From NCBI GenBank assembly GCA_030744875.1, contig JASLPR010000055.1, positions 1 to 41,966 on the forward strand: a DNA stretch of 41,966 nucleotides, read 5' to 3'. The position numbers and the translations under genes were made by a program. The notes below the pieces were generated by a model, which saw only the letters and a list, made by a program, of their open reading frames with translations, was not told where the DNA came from and searched no databases. Position 1 is the stretch's first letter; every line of letters begins with the position of its first letter. The stretch comes from Chloroflexota bacterium (lineage in GTDB: Bacteria; Chloroflexota; UBA11872; VXNJ01). Positions 7,838 to 16,146 of the stretch are shown here, piece after piece.

Positions 7838-9028
7838 CTGACCCGTTCGCGCATCGCCTTGCTGATCGGAATCCATTTCGCCGGATTCGCCCTGGCCGGC
7901 CTGTTGTTCCCCTACCTGGCCCTGTTCGTGCAGAACCTGGGGGTCGACGACCCGCGCGCGGTGATCCTGTGGGCTGGGCTGCTGGCCGGAGTCGGATCGG
8001 CCGGCCTGGCCGCCGGCACGCCGCTGTGGGCCTGGCTGGGACGGCGGCTCGGATTGCGGGCGATGCTGGTGCGGGTACTGGTGGGGCTGGCGGTGACGGC
8101 GTTGTTGATGGCGGTGGTGACCGAAGTCTGGCAACTGCTGCTGGTCCGCATCCTGCAGGGAGTCCTGGGCACGGCGGGGACGGTGGTGGTGGCGATGGTG
8201 GCCGGGGCGCTGGCCCACGAGCAGCGGGCGCGGGTGCTGGGCTGGCTGCAACTGGCGATGATGGCCGGCAGCGTGGTGGGGCCGGTCGTGGGTGGATTGG
8301 TGTTGTATTGGACCGGCTTCGCGGTGCTGTTTCGGCTGACCGCCGGGGTGGCGCTGGCGGTGGCGGTGCTGGCGCTGCTGACCATGCCGCGGGTGGACCC
8401 GGCCCCGGAACCCGAAATTACCGCCGAGCCCCCGGCCGGCTCGGCGGCCGGGGACCCGGGCGCGCTGGGTATGGCGATCTATTTCCTGGCCCTGCAGGCG
8501 GCGGCCATGATGTCCGGCGCGCTCCTTGTGTTGTACGTGCAGGATCTCGGCGCCGGGGATGCCGCCGCCCCGCTGACCGGGCTGTTGATCGGATCGACCG
8601 GGCTGCTCGCCGGATTGGCCGCGCCGCTGGCCGGCCGGTTCCGCACGAAGCTGGGATCGGCCGGCGGGATGGGCGTGACCGGAGCGCTGGCTGGGCTGCT
8701 GCTGCTGGCCCAGGGCCTGGCGACGGCCCTCGGAGCGGTGTGGGTGCTGCGCCTCGGCCAGGGGGTGGCCACCGGCATCTTGCGGCCGTCGGCGCAGTCG
8801 GGCGTGTTCCGACTGGTGGAGCCGGGCCGCCGGCGGCGGGCCTACGGGTTCGTGGCGTGGGCGTCGACGCTGGGGTCGATAGCCGGGGGGCTGCTGGGTG
8901 GGGTGATCGGGGCCGCCGGCGGGGTCGGGATGGCCTTTTCGGTGGCCGGCGGAGTGCTGGTGCTGGGGACCGCGGCGCCGGTGGCGCTGGTGCGGCTACG
9001 GGGCGGGCGCAACCGGCCTGGGGGATGA
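7838..9028 (+). CDS. Major facilitator superfamily transporter
   Basis: A polytopic membrane protein of about 396 aa with 11-12 hydrophobic segments and the MFS layout: an N-terminal helix (LLIGIHFAGFALAGLLFPYLALF), a charged loop after helix 2 (WLGRRLGLRA, a loose form of the GxxxD/RxGR signature), a central acidic linker (about residues 185-205) and a second six-helix half. It probably exports a small molecule; substrate unknown. The ORF track starts at TTG 7859, inside the first helix and without a Shine-Dalgarno. I prefer CTG at 7838, which has GAGGAG 5 nt upstream and adds the usual basic residues LTRSRIA. The stop is TGA. There is about 196 nt of non-coding sequence before the next gene. 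Confidence 0.85.
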   Translation: MTRSRIALLIGIHFAGFALAGLLFPYLALFVQNLGVDDPRAVILWAGLLAGVGSAGLAAGTPLWAWLGRRLGLRAMLVRVLVGLAVTALLMAVVTEVWQLLLVRILQGVLGTAGTVVVAMVAGALAHEQRARVLGWLQLAMMAGSVVGPVVGGLVLYWTGFAVLFRLTAGVALAVAVLALLTMPRVDPAPEPEITAEPPAGSAAGDPGALGMAIYFLALQAAAMMSGALLVLYVQDLGAGDAAAPLTGLLIGSTGLLAGLAAPLAGRFRTKLGSAGGMGVTGALAGLLLLAQGLATALGAVWVLRLGQGVATGILRPSAQSGVFRLVEPGRRRRAYGFVAWASTLGSIAGGLLGGVIGAAGGVGMAFSVAGGVLVLGTAAPVALVRLRGGRNRPGG

Positions 9029-9224
9029 GCGGTGGGGCGGTCGCAGAGGCCGAATTGGGCCGGGGGCTCTACAAACGGTGTTAACATAACGCTCCCGACG
9101 CAGAAATGGCGGCGGCGACGCGAAGTCCGCCCCCCGAAGAAGCGCCGGTGACAGCCCGGAAGAACCGGCTATGGCCCGCGCGCGGCGGGCACCCTCGCCG
9201 CAGTGCTTGTAAGGAGCGGTCGCC

Positions 9225-9863
9225 ACGAAGATTCACGATATCAGCATCAGCATCGGGCCGATGACACCGCTGTGGCCGGAAGATCCAGAAATCGTTCTGG
9301 AGCCGGCTTCGCGGATATCCAACGGCGATCGCGCCAACATCACCTTGCTGCAAATGGGCACGCATTCCGGGACCCACGTGGACCCGCCGGCCCATTTCTT
9401 CGACGGTACGGCGACGATCGATCGGGTGGACTTGGGGTTGTTGTGCGGGCCGGCCTACGTGGCTCAGTTGAACGCCACCGACCGCATCGGACGCGAGCAT
9501 CTGGACGCCGCCAAGATCCCCCCGGGGGTGCGACGGCTACTGCTCAAGACCACCAACTCCGACAAGAATCTGCTGTCCAATCGCGACTTCCAGGAGAAGT
9601 ACGTCAGCCTGTCGCCGGAAGGCGCGCGCTGGGTGGTGGACCGCGGGGTACAGTTGATCGGCATCGACTACCTCTCCGTCGAGGCCTTCAATTATGCCAA
9701 GCAGGACACCCACCGGGTTCTGCTGGGCAATCGCCTAGTGATCCTGGAAGGGATCGACCTTTCGCAGATCGAGTCCGGCCCCTACAACCTGTTTTGCCTG
9801 CCGCTGAAGCTGTCCCGTGGCGATGGCGCCCCGGCGCGCGCGGTGCTGGTGGAGGACCTGTAG
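9225..9863 (+). CDS. Cyclase-family metal-dependent hydrolase (kynurenine formamidase-like)
   Basis: A 212-aa member of the PF04199 cyclase family. The signature HSGTHVDPPAHF supplies the His/Asp metal ligands and IGIDYLSVE is the second conserved block. Family members include arylformamidases and isatin hydrolases; the substrate here is unknown. The start is unusual. The track begins at ATG 9261, but the normal N-terminus (K-I-H-D-I-S) lies upstream in frame and begins with ACG at 9225, with a perfect AAGGAG at 9211-9216, 8 nt before it. So either ACG is the start or the ATG has mutated. The recombinase ATG follows the stop by 3 nt, so the two are likely co-transcribed. Confidence 0.88.
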   Translation, partial: TKIHDISISIGPMTPLWPEDPEIVLEPASRISNGDRANITLLQMGTHSGTHVDPPAHFFDGTATIDRVDLGLLCGPAYVAQLNATDRIGREHLDAAKIPPGVRRLLLKTTNSDKNLLSNRDFQEKYVSLSPEGARWVVDRGVQLIGIDYLSVEAFNYAKQDTHRVLLGNRLVILEGIDLSQIESGPYNLFCLPLKLSRGDGAPARAVLVEDL

Positions 9864-9866
9864 GCA

Positions 9867-10841
9867 ATGACCGGGCCGCAGGACACTACGGGCGCGACCG
9901 AGCGCCCCGCTGGGTCGACCGCCGCGGGCGGCGCAGCCCGGGAGCGGCGGCCCGATATCGAGCGCTTCCTGGACTACCTGCAAGAAACCCGCGGGTTGTC
10001 GCGCAACACCACGGCGGCCTATGGCAATGACCTGCGCCAGTACGGCGAGTACCTGGGCGAGCAAGGGGCGACCGGCTGGGAAGTGCCGGCGACCACGGTG
10101 TCGGGCTTCCTGGAGATGTTGATCTCGCGCGAGTACGCGGCGTCTTCTCAGGCGCGCAAGCTGGCGGCGGTCAAGGCGATGTATCGCTACCTGGTGGAAG
10201 AAGGGGTGGTGGGGAGCGACCCGAGCAAGGACATCGGTGGGGCGCGGGTCACCAAGAAGCGCCCGAACATCATCTCCGTCAGCGAGGCCGACCGCCTGCT
10301 GGCGGCGGCGGCATCCAGTTCCACCCCCGAGGGCTATCGCAACAGTGCGATGCTGGAACTGCTCTACGGAACCGGGATGCGAGTCAGTGAGATCGTCGCG
10401 CTGGAGACGATCGACATCGACATCGACCGGCTGACCGTCAACTGCGGGCGCGGGACGAATCGCGAGCGCAGCATTCCCTTCGGGCCGCGGGTGGTGCAGG
10501 CGCTGGGCAGCTATATGCGCGACGCGCGCGAAAAATTGCTCGGCGTGCGGACGGAGACCGCGCTGTTCTTGAATCATCGCGGCCGGCGGCTGACCCGGCA
10601 GGGGTTCTGGCTGATTATCAAGGGGCACGCGCGCACCGCCGAAATCGAGAGCACTATCACCCCGCATACCCTGCGCCACTCGTTTGCCGCCCACCGCCTG
10701 CGCAACGACGGCACGATCCCCGAGGTGCAGTCGGTGCTGGGGCACGCCAGCCCGGTGACGACCCAGATTTACCTGGAACTGGCGTGCGAAAAGGGCGCGA
10801 CGGGCGCGCTGCCGGGCGCGCAGTCGCGCTCCTCCGACTAG
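9867..10841 (+). CDS. Tyrosine recombinase, XerC/XerD-like
   Basis: A 324-aa site-specific recombinase. After an acidic/Gly-Ala-rich leader, the N-terminal SAM-like core-binding domain (FLDYLQETRGLSRNTTAAY) is followed by the catalytic domain. Visible catalytic elements are GTGMRVSEI (first Arg), HTLRHSFAAH (His-x-x-Arg), LGHASPVTTQIY (second His and the nucleophile Tyr). The beta-hairpin Lys of XerD (GKGNKER) is Arg here (GRGTNRER). By family it resolves chromosome dimers or acts as an integrase; lack of nearby mobile genes favours a chromosomal Xer role. It starts 3 nt after the cyclase gene and ends 9 nt before the PNP gene, giving a tight three-gene run. Confidence 0.92.
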   Translation: MTGPQDTTGATERPAGSTAAGGAARERRPDIERFLDYLQETRGLSRNTTAAYGNDLRQYGEYLGEQGATGWEVPATTVSGFLEMLISREYAASSQARKLAAVKAMYRYLVEEGVVGSDPSKDIGGARVTKKRPNIISVSEADRLLAAAASSSTPEGYRNSAMLELLYGTGMRVSEIVALETIDIDIDRLTVNCGRGTNRERSIPFGPRVVQALGSYMRDAREKLLGVRTETALFLNHRGRRLTRQGFWLIIKGHARTAEIESTITPHTLRHSFAAHRLRNDGTIPEVQSVLGHASPVTTQIYLELACEKGATGALPGAQSRSSD

Positions 10842-10850
10842 ACCGCCGCA

Positions 10851-11699
10851 GTGGCCGCCGGCCACGAAGACGACTACCCGGCCGATATTCGCCGCGCCGC
10901 GGCGCGGATAGTGGAAGAGCTCGGCGAGCCGCCGCGCCTGGGCGTGGTGCTGGGCAGTGGGATCGGGGCGGCGGGCGCCGGTTGGGAAATCACGACCCGC
11001 CTGGCCTACACCGACATTCCCGGATTTGCGGTCAGCACCGTCGCCGGCCACGCCGGGGAGATGCTGCTGGGCCGGGTCGGCGGGACGCTGGCGGCGGTCA
11101 TGAGCGGGCGGGCCCATTTTTACGAATCGGGTTCGATGGACGGGCTCACGTTTGCGATTAGGACGCTGGCGGCGACGGGCATCGCCACGCTGGTGCTGAC
11201 CAATTCGGCCGGTGGGGTGGCGGCGCGGATGAAACCGGGCACGATCGTGCTGATCGAAGACCACCTCGCCCTGCCGGCGCTGGCTGGAGGGAGCTCGCTG
11301 GTGGGACCGAACGTCGGGCCGGGGCCGCGCTTTCCGGCCATGGCCGGGGCCTACGACGCCGGCCTGCGGGAAGCGGCCCGCCGGGCGGCCGACAAGCTGG
11401 GGATCGCCGTGGCGGGTGGGGTCTACGCGATGGTCGGCGGGCCGAACTTTGAAACCCCCGCAGAGGTACGGATGCTGGCGACGCTGGGGGCGGACGTGGT
11501 GGGGATGAGCACCGCCGCCGAGGCCATCGTGGCCCGGCATGCGGGGCTCAGGGTGCTGGGGATTTCGGTGGTGACCAACCGGGCCGGCGCGGTGGTGGTG
11601 GGGGACGAGCACGCGGCGGTGCTGGCGGCGGCGGGGCGCGCGGCGAAGGACGTGGCGCGGATCGTAGGCCGGGTGGCCGAGGGTCTGGAGCGGGTCTAG
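10851..11699 (+). CDS. Purine nucleoside phosphorylase, trimeric type
   Basis: A 282-aa class I PNP, which splits purine nucleosides with phosphate to the base and ribose 1-phosphate. Motifs in order are VVLGSGIG (phosphate site), GRAHFYESG, LTNSAGGV, GGPNFETPAEVR with the base-contacting Glu, VVGMSTAAEAIVARH with the Met-Ser pair, and VVTNRAG with the purine-contacting Asn. The start is GTG, 9 nt after the recombinase stop; no strong Shine-Dalgarno is visible, so translation may be coupled. The TAG stop overlaps the stop of the convergent glycosyltransferase gene through a shared CTAG (11696-11699). Confidence 0.93.
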   Translation: MAAGHEDDYPADIRRAAARIVEELGEPPRLGVVLGSGIGAAGAGWEITTRLAYTDIPGFAVSTVAGHAGEMLLGRVGGTLAAVMSGRAHFYESGSMDGLTFAIRTLAATGIATLVLTNSAGGVAARMKPGTIVLIEDHLALPALAGGSSLVGPNVGPGPRFPAMAGAYDAGLREAARRAADKLGIAVAGGVYAMVGGPNFETPAEVRMLATLGADVVGMSTAAEAIVARHAGLRVLGISVVTNRAGAVVVGDEHAAVLAAAGRAAKDVARIVGRVAEGLERV

Positions 11700-12379
11700 A
11701 CCCGCAGTCGCCAGAGCTGGCGCAGGTAGTTGAAGGCTTCGCGCAGCCCGGCCTTGCTCTGCTCGGCCTGGCGCGGCTCGAATCCGAACGGCACATCGAC
11801 GACCTTGCCTACCCGGCCGCGCACCAGGATCTCAAGCAGGATCTTGTAGCCGATCGGGCGCAGCGCGGCGGCCTCGACCACGGCGCGCCGAAACACGAAG
11901 AACCCGCTCAGCGGATCGGTGGTGAGCCGGGAGCGGGGCAGGATCAGGTAGGCGGCCAGGCGGGTGGCCTTGCTGGCTAGGCGGCGGTGCGGGCCCGAGA
12001 GCCCCGAATCCCAGCCGCCGGGCATGTAGCGGCTGGCGACCACCATGTCGACGCCCTCGCTGGCGGCGGCGAGCAGTGCCGGGATCATGTCCGGGGGGTG
12101 CTGCAGGTCGCCGTCAATCACGACAATGATTTCGGCGCGGGCCACCGGCAGCGCCTCTACCACGGCGGTGGCCAGCCCGCGGCCGCGGGTCCGGTGGTGC
12201 ATCCGCACCCGCGGATCGGTTTCGCCGACTTTGCGGATGATGTCGGGGGTGCTGTCGGTACTGTCATCGGCGAAGACGATCTCGTAGTCAGAGCCATCCA
12301 GGGCGGCGCCGACGGCCGCCACCAGCGGCCCGACGTTGGCGGCCTCGTTGAAGGTGGGGACGATGATGGAAATGTCCAT
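11696..12379 (-). CDS. Polyprenol-phosphate mannosyltransferase-like GT2 (DPM1 type)
   Basis: A 227-aa GT-A glycosyltransferase of family 2, of the catalytic-only DPM1 size without the C-terminal membrane segments. Motifs are ISIIVPTFNEAANV at the N-terminus, FADDSTDSTP, VVIDGDLQHPPDM with the metal-binding DxD-like centre, SGLSGPHRR, and TTDPLSGFFVFRR, which is typical of dolichol/polyprenol-phosphate mannose synthases. It would transfer mannose (or another hexose) from the nucleotide sugar to a polyprenyl phosphate at the inner face of the membrane. Such lipid-linked sugars are the donors for GT39-like transferases, several of which lie at 30-39 kb. It is divergent from the broken sugar nucleotidyltransferase gene. 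Confidence 0.9.
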   Translation of the reverse strand: MDISIIVPTFNEAANVGPLVAAVGAALDGSDYEIVFADDSTDSTPDIIRKVGETDPRVRMHHRTRGRGLATAVVEALPVARAEIIVVIDGDLQHPPDMIPALLAAASEGVDMVVASRYMPGGWDSGLSGPHRRLASKATRLAAYLILPRSRLTTDPLSGFFVFRRAVVEAAALRPIGYKILLEILVRGRVGKVVDVPFGFEPRQAEQSKAGLREAFNYLRQLWRLRV

Positions 12380-12486
12380 GCCGCAAGCGTAGCGTCTCGG
12401 CGGATGTGGCGGGGCGCGGATACGGTAGGATCGTTGCCCAACTTTTGCGGCTGATTGCCCCGGCGGGCGGATTGGAAGGCGGCGAC

Positions 12487-13385
12487 TTGAAGGCTGTGAT
12501 CATGGCGGGTGGGAGGGGTCGCGGCTGCGGCCGCTGACTGCCGACCGCCCCAAGCCGATGGTGCCGGTGGCCAACCTGCCAGCGATGGAACACACGCTGC
12601 TGCTGCTGAAGAAACACGGCATCCGCGAGGTGGTGGCCACGGTCTGATACGAGGCGCGGGTTATCCAGGACTACTTCCGCGACGGCCAGGATTTCGACAT
12701 GAAACTGCACTACGCCGTCGAGGACCGGCCGCTGGGCACCGTCGGCAGCGTGCGCCAGGCGCGCAAGATTCTGGATGAGCCGTTCCTAGTGATCAGCGGC
12801 GACGCGGTGACCGATATCGACCTGACCCGGGTAACCGACTTCCATCGCGAGCGCGGCGCCGATGCCACGCTGACGCTTTACCGGGTGGCCAATCCGTTGG
12901 AATACGGCGTTGTGATAACCGCCGATGCTGGGCGGCTGCTGCGGTTCCAGGAGAAGCCCACCTGGGGCGAGGTGCTCAGCGACACCATCAACACCGGGAT
13001 TTACGTTATCGAGCCGGAGGTCATGGATCTGGTGCCGGAGGGCGAGCCCTTCGATTTCGCCAACGACCTGTTTCCGATCCTGCTGCGCGACGGCGAAGAA
13101 GAAATCGACCCCGAGAACGCTAACATCCATCTCCGGCTCAACATGCGCAACCTGGGCCCGGTCGAGGTCGGGATGGCCTTCCAGGGCGATAGCGTCTCCT
13201 GCCATTTCCATTGCGAAGAACTGGAATCGGTGCGGGCACTGGAAGTTCGTTCGTCGGAGTTGGCGGAGGCCATCGCTGAGACCGGCCGTCGGGTGGGGGC
13301 GATCCGCCACTCGCTGCAGCGGGTCGAAATCCAGAGCGAAGCTCCACAGCGGCCCATGACCGGCCGCATCGACACGATGGTCTAG
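12487..13385 (+). pseudogene. Broken NDP-sugar pyrophosphorylase (nucleotidyltransferase) gene
   Basis: The start is TTG 12487 with GGAAGG 7 nt upstream, giving [10 protein letters not shown], the nucleotide-binding signature of sugar-1-phosphate nucleotidyltransferases. One base is then missing at about 12519, where family members read GGRGTRLRPLT. The other frame continues with [15 protein letters not shown], meets a TGA at 12645-12647 (VATV*YEARV), and is then open to 13385 with GTVGSVRQA, FLVISGDAVTDIDL (metal-binding GD) and EKPTWGEVLSDTINTGIYV. An intact protein would make GDP- or dTDP-activated sugar in the cytoplasm. The rest of the frame is well conserved, so decay is recent or the two defects are sequence errors. 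The FlhB-like gene follows 2 nt later. Confidence 0.75.
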
Positions 13386-13387
13386 CG

Positions 13388-13687
13388 ATGGCTTCGAGAC
13401 GTCGGCGCCCCCCGGGAATAAAGGCGGCCACGGCGCTGACCTACGAAACCGGCGACGAGGCCCCGCGGGTGGTGGCATCGGGACATGGCTTCGTGGCCGA
13501 GAAGATCATCGCCCTGGCCAAAGAGCACGGCGTCAAGATCCACGAAGACCCGGACCTGGTGCAGGTGCTGGTCGAGCTGAATCTCGGCTCGGTGATCCCG
13601 CCGGAGATCTACCAGGTGGTCGCCGAGGTGCTGGCCTATTTGTACCGGGTGAACGCGGCGGCCGGGCGGCAGCGGTCTGTAACCTAG
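13388..13687 (+). CDS. FlhB C-terminal-domain-like protein (EscU/YscU/HrcU family)
   Basis: A 99-aa protein matching only the cytoplasmic domain of the flagellar/type III export switch protein FlhB. Blocks are AATALTYE, APRVVASGHGFVAEKIIALAKEHG, IHEDPDLVQVLVELNLG and IPPEIYQVVAEVLAYLYR, very close to stand-alone FlhB-like proteins such as B. subtilis YlqH. The autocleavage motif NPTH and all membrane helices of full FlhB are absent. No other flagellar gene of the export apparatus is in the window, so its role is unknown; in other bacteria such short forms can partly replace FlhB-C. It starts 2 nt after the broken nucleotidyltransferase gene, without its own visible Shine-Dalgarno. Confidence 0.88.
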   Translation: MASRRRRPPGIKAATALTYETGDEAPRVVASGHGFVAEKIIALAKEHGVKIHEDPDLVQVLVELNLGSVIPPEIYQVVAEVLAYLYRVNAAAGRQRSVT

Positions 13688-13742
13688 CCCGATCCGGCCC
13701 GCGACCACGCGGCGATCGTGCGCGGCAGGCCCGCCCCGGCGA

Positions 13743-14681
13743 TCAGTTCCGGGGGGCGTCGACCATCAGGCGGCGGTAGCTCTCGTAGCGCTGCGGGGCG
13801 ATGGCGCCCTCGTCGATCGCCGCCCGCACCGCGCAGCCTGGCTCGGCCATGTGGGTGCACCAGCGATTTTCACATTCGCCGAGGAATTCGTGGAAATCGA
13901 CGAAGCAGACAGCCAGGTCGCCCGGGTCCACGTCGTCGAGGCCGAACGAGCGCAGCCCCGGCACATCGACCACCCAGCGGTCGTCGTCCAGTTCGTAGGC
14001 CGAGGTGCTGGTGGTGGCGTGGCGCCCCTTGCCGGTGGCACTGCTGATGGCTAGGGTTTGCAAGTCGTGGCGGCCGGTGAGGGCGGTTATCAGCGAGGTC
14101 TTGCCCGCGCCCGAGGGGCCGACAAAGGCCGAGAGTCCGGTGGGGAGCGAATCGCGCAGCGCCTCGACCCCGTCGCCGGCCAGGGCGCAGGTGCGTAGCA
14201 CCGGGTAGCCGGCCCGGCAGTACGGGGAAATGGCACCTTCCATCTCCGTCTGATCGCCCAGTAGATCGATCTTGTTCAGGCAGATGAGCGCCGGCAGGTC
14301 CACGTACTCGGCCGACACCAGCATACGGTCCAGCAAGCGTAGGCGGCGCGGGCGCATGGCCGGGTCGGACTCGACCGCCGGGATCACGAAGACCGCCAGC
14401 GCCAGGTTGGCGGCGACCTCGCGGCGGACGGTGCGGCCGTGGGCGGTAGTTGTGCGCTGGAGAGTCGAGTCGCGGGGCAGGATCTCGTCCAGCACGATCG
14501 TGCCGGAGTGCAGGGTCAGGCGGACGCGGTCGCCCACCCGGACCGGGTTCTTGCCGCCGGCCGTACGGATGACGCTGCCCAGGACGTGGAAACGGACGCG
14601 ATTCCCGTCGACGTCGGCCTCGCAGTCGGTGCGACTGACGTGGACGACCGTGCCTTCGATCAAGTCTGCCGGGCCCGTCAC
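13743..14681 (-). CDS. rsgA: Ribosome small-subunit biogenesis GTPase RsgA
   Basis: A 312-aa circularly permuted GTPase that checks late 30S subunit maturation. In order: an N-terminal OB fold (about residues 1-70), the G4 motif CLNKIDL before G1 (the family permutation), G1 GPSGAGKTSLI, ATGKGRHATTST (switch region), G3 DVPGLRSFGL, and a C-terminal zinc knuckle with C-x-C-type Cys and His residues (CENRWCTHMAEPGC). Length and order match RsgA. The start ATG 14681 directly follows the low-quality region of the YVTN gene, 37 nt downstream of that gene's stop. The stop is TGA. Confidence 0.94.
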   Translation of the reverse strand: MTGPADLIEGTVVHVSRTDCEADVDGNRVRFHVLGSVIRTAGGKNPVRVGDRVRLTLHSGTIVLDEILPRDSTLQRTTTAHGRTVRREVAANLALAVFVIPAVESDPAMRPRRLRLLDRMLVSAEYVDLPALICLNKIDLLGDQTEMEGAISPYCRAGYPVLRTCALAGDGVEALRDSLPTGLSAFVGPSGAGKTSLITALTGRHDLQTLAISSATGKGRHATTSTSAYELDDDRWVVDVPGLRSFGLDDVDPGDLAVCFVDFHEFLGECENRWCTHMAEPGCAVRAAIDEGAIAPQRYESYRRLMVDAPRN

Positions 14682-14718
14682 GCGCTGCCTCGGCCGGCCG
14701 GGAATCGGGAGAGAAGGA

Positions 14719-15835
14719 TCAGCGCGGCCCGCGGATGCGGCGACGGTACGCGAAGCCGGCGGTGAGGGGCAGCACCACCAGGCCGCCGGTGAAGAGCCAG
14801 GTGCCCCGGGGGAATTCCTCCGGCGTCGGCCCGGCGCCGATGCGAGGGAGTTCGATCACGATCGGCGCGCCGGGGTGGAACTGGATCGGCGAAACGGGCT
14901 GGCTGGCGGCGGCGATCCCGGTGGGGCCCTCGCCGACCTCGACCACCGATCTGATAGCCCGGGTGGCGTTGTTGATGACCGTCACCACGTCGGCCCCGCG
15001 GCTGGTGACGAACGCCCATCGGTTGTCCTCCGAGATGGCCACGCCCAGGGCTGCGAGGCGACGCCGATGAACTTCACTTCGGCGGTGTCGGCGGTGTTGA
15101 AGATGGCCAGGGTGTCGGCATCTTCACAGGTTACGTAGAGGTAGGCGTAGTCCAGCGTGACGGCCATGTCGCGCGGGGCCGAACAGGCGGTGAGGAACTC
15201 GGTGATGCGGCGGTCGGCGACATCGACCACCGATACCCCGCGGCCCAGCGTCGCCGAGACGTAGAGCGTGTTGGAGTCGTCCATGAAGACGACGTCGAAC
15301 GGAGCCACCGCCACCGGGATGGTGTTGATGAGCTCGAGGGTCACGCGATCGATGATGCTGATGGTGTTCTCGGCCGAGTTGGCGACCGCCAGCAGGCGGG
15401 TATCCGGCGAGTAGGCGATGCCGATCGGGGCGTCCCCGGTGGGCACCGTGGCCTGGATGATGCTGTCGTCCAGGTTGATGATCTGGATGATATCGAGGGC
15501 CGAGTTGGTCACGTAGGCGACCTCGCCGTCCGGGTCCATCAGAATCTGTTCCGGGCGACCACGGTGTAGGTCTGGCGATCCAGGATGACCACCCCGGCGC
15601 CTTCGCGATTGACAATGTAGACGCGCTGGAAGTCGGGGCTGAAGGCCAGTGAGTGCGGCCCTTCGCCGACGCCGGTACACTCGACCGTCAGGTGGTTCAC
15701 ACCGTCCAGGACGGTCACCGTGCCGCCGGTCTCGTTGGCGATGAAGACCGTGCCCACGCCGTTAGCGGCGACCGAGCCGGCCACGGCCAGCATCAGCGCC
15801 AGCGCCAGTCCGACGATGGCCAGTCTCTTCTTCAA
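14719..15835 (-). pseudogene. Frameshifted YVTN beta-propeller surface protein gene
   Basis: Three overlapping ORFs add up to one secreted beta-propeller protein broken by two frameshifts, near 15553 and 15055. The TTG start at 15835 has AGGAG 6 nt upstream and opens a signal peptide (KKRLAIVGLALALMLAV, cut after VAA-like residues). Repeats of the YVTN type follow: VYIVNREGAGVVILD, VAYVTNSALDIIQIIN, LLAVANSAENTISIID, LYVSATLGRGVSVVD, WAFVTSRGADVVTVIN. The last part has a Pro-rich linker, a hydrophobic segment (GGLVVLPLTAGFAY) and an RRRIRG tail, as in cell-surface anchored proteins. Such propellers bind partners or ligands outside the cell; function unknown. Confidence 0.75.
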
Positions 15836-16146
15836 CAGTTCTCCTGAGGATTGATGCGGCCGCGCCGCCGCCACGCTTTACATAATAGCCGACGCGGCGG
15901 CCGGGAAAGGCATATTGAACCTGTGGGTCTATTGTCGGCAGGGTTGCGGTCGGGGATGATAGGGGGCGCGGGTCGACAGCGTTGCCCGGAGCATGTTTAA
16001 TCTGCGTTTGAATCGCGGTGCTTTCCGCGACTAGACGATGCGAGGCGGCCTGGTGACGACCGACGATCTCCGACGGATATACCGGCAACGGGCTTGCCCC
16101 GGGCCCGGGCGGCGCGCCGTTGGAGGGTGAACTCGGCTCGGGCGGC
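15836..16146. other. Intergenic region between YVTN gene and terC
   Basis: About 310 bases between divergent genes. Besides the possible -10 at 15882-15887 I see no gene. An AT-rich patch near 15990-16010 could belong to a terC promoter but has no clear consensus boxes. Confidence 0.4.
15882..15887 (-). promoter_or_regulatory. Possible -10 element of the YVTN gene
   Basis: TATTAT on the minus strand, about 47 nt before the TTG start. The sequence at -35 (CTTTCC) is poor, so this is a weak call. Confidence 0.3.

Noticed and set aside
9735-11612. 625-aa minus-strand ORF
   Set aside because: Arg/His/Gln-rich shadow of the recombinase and PNP genes, with no recognisable domain; high GC makes long antisense frames.
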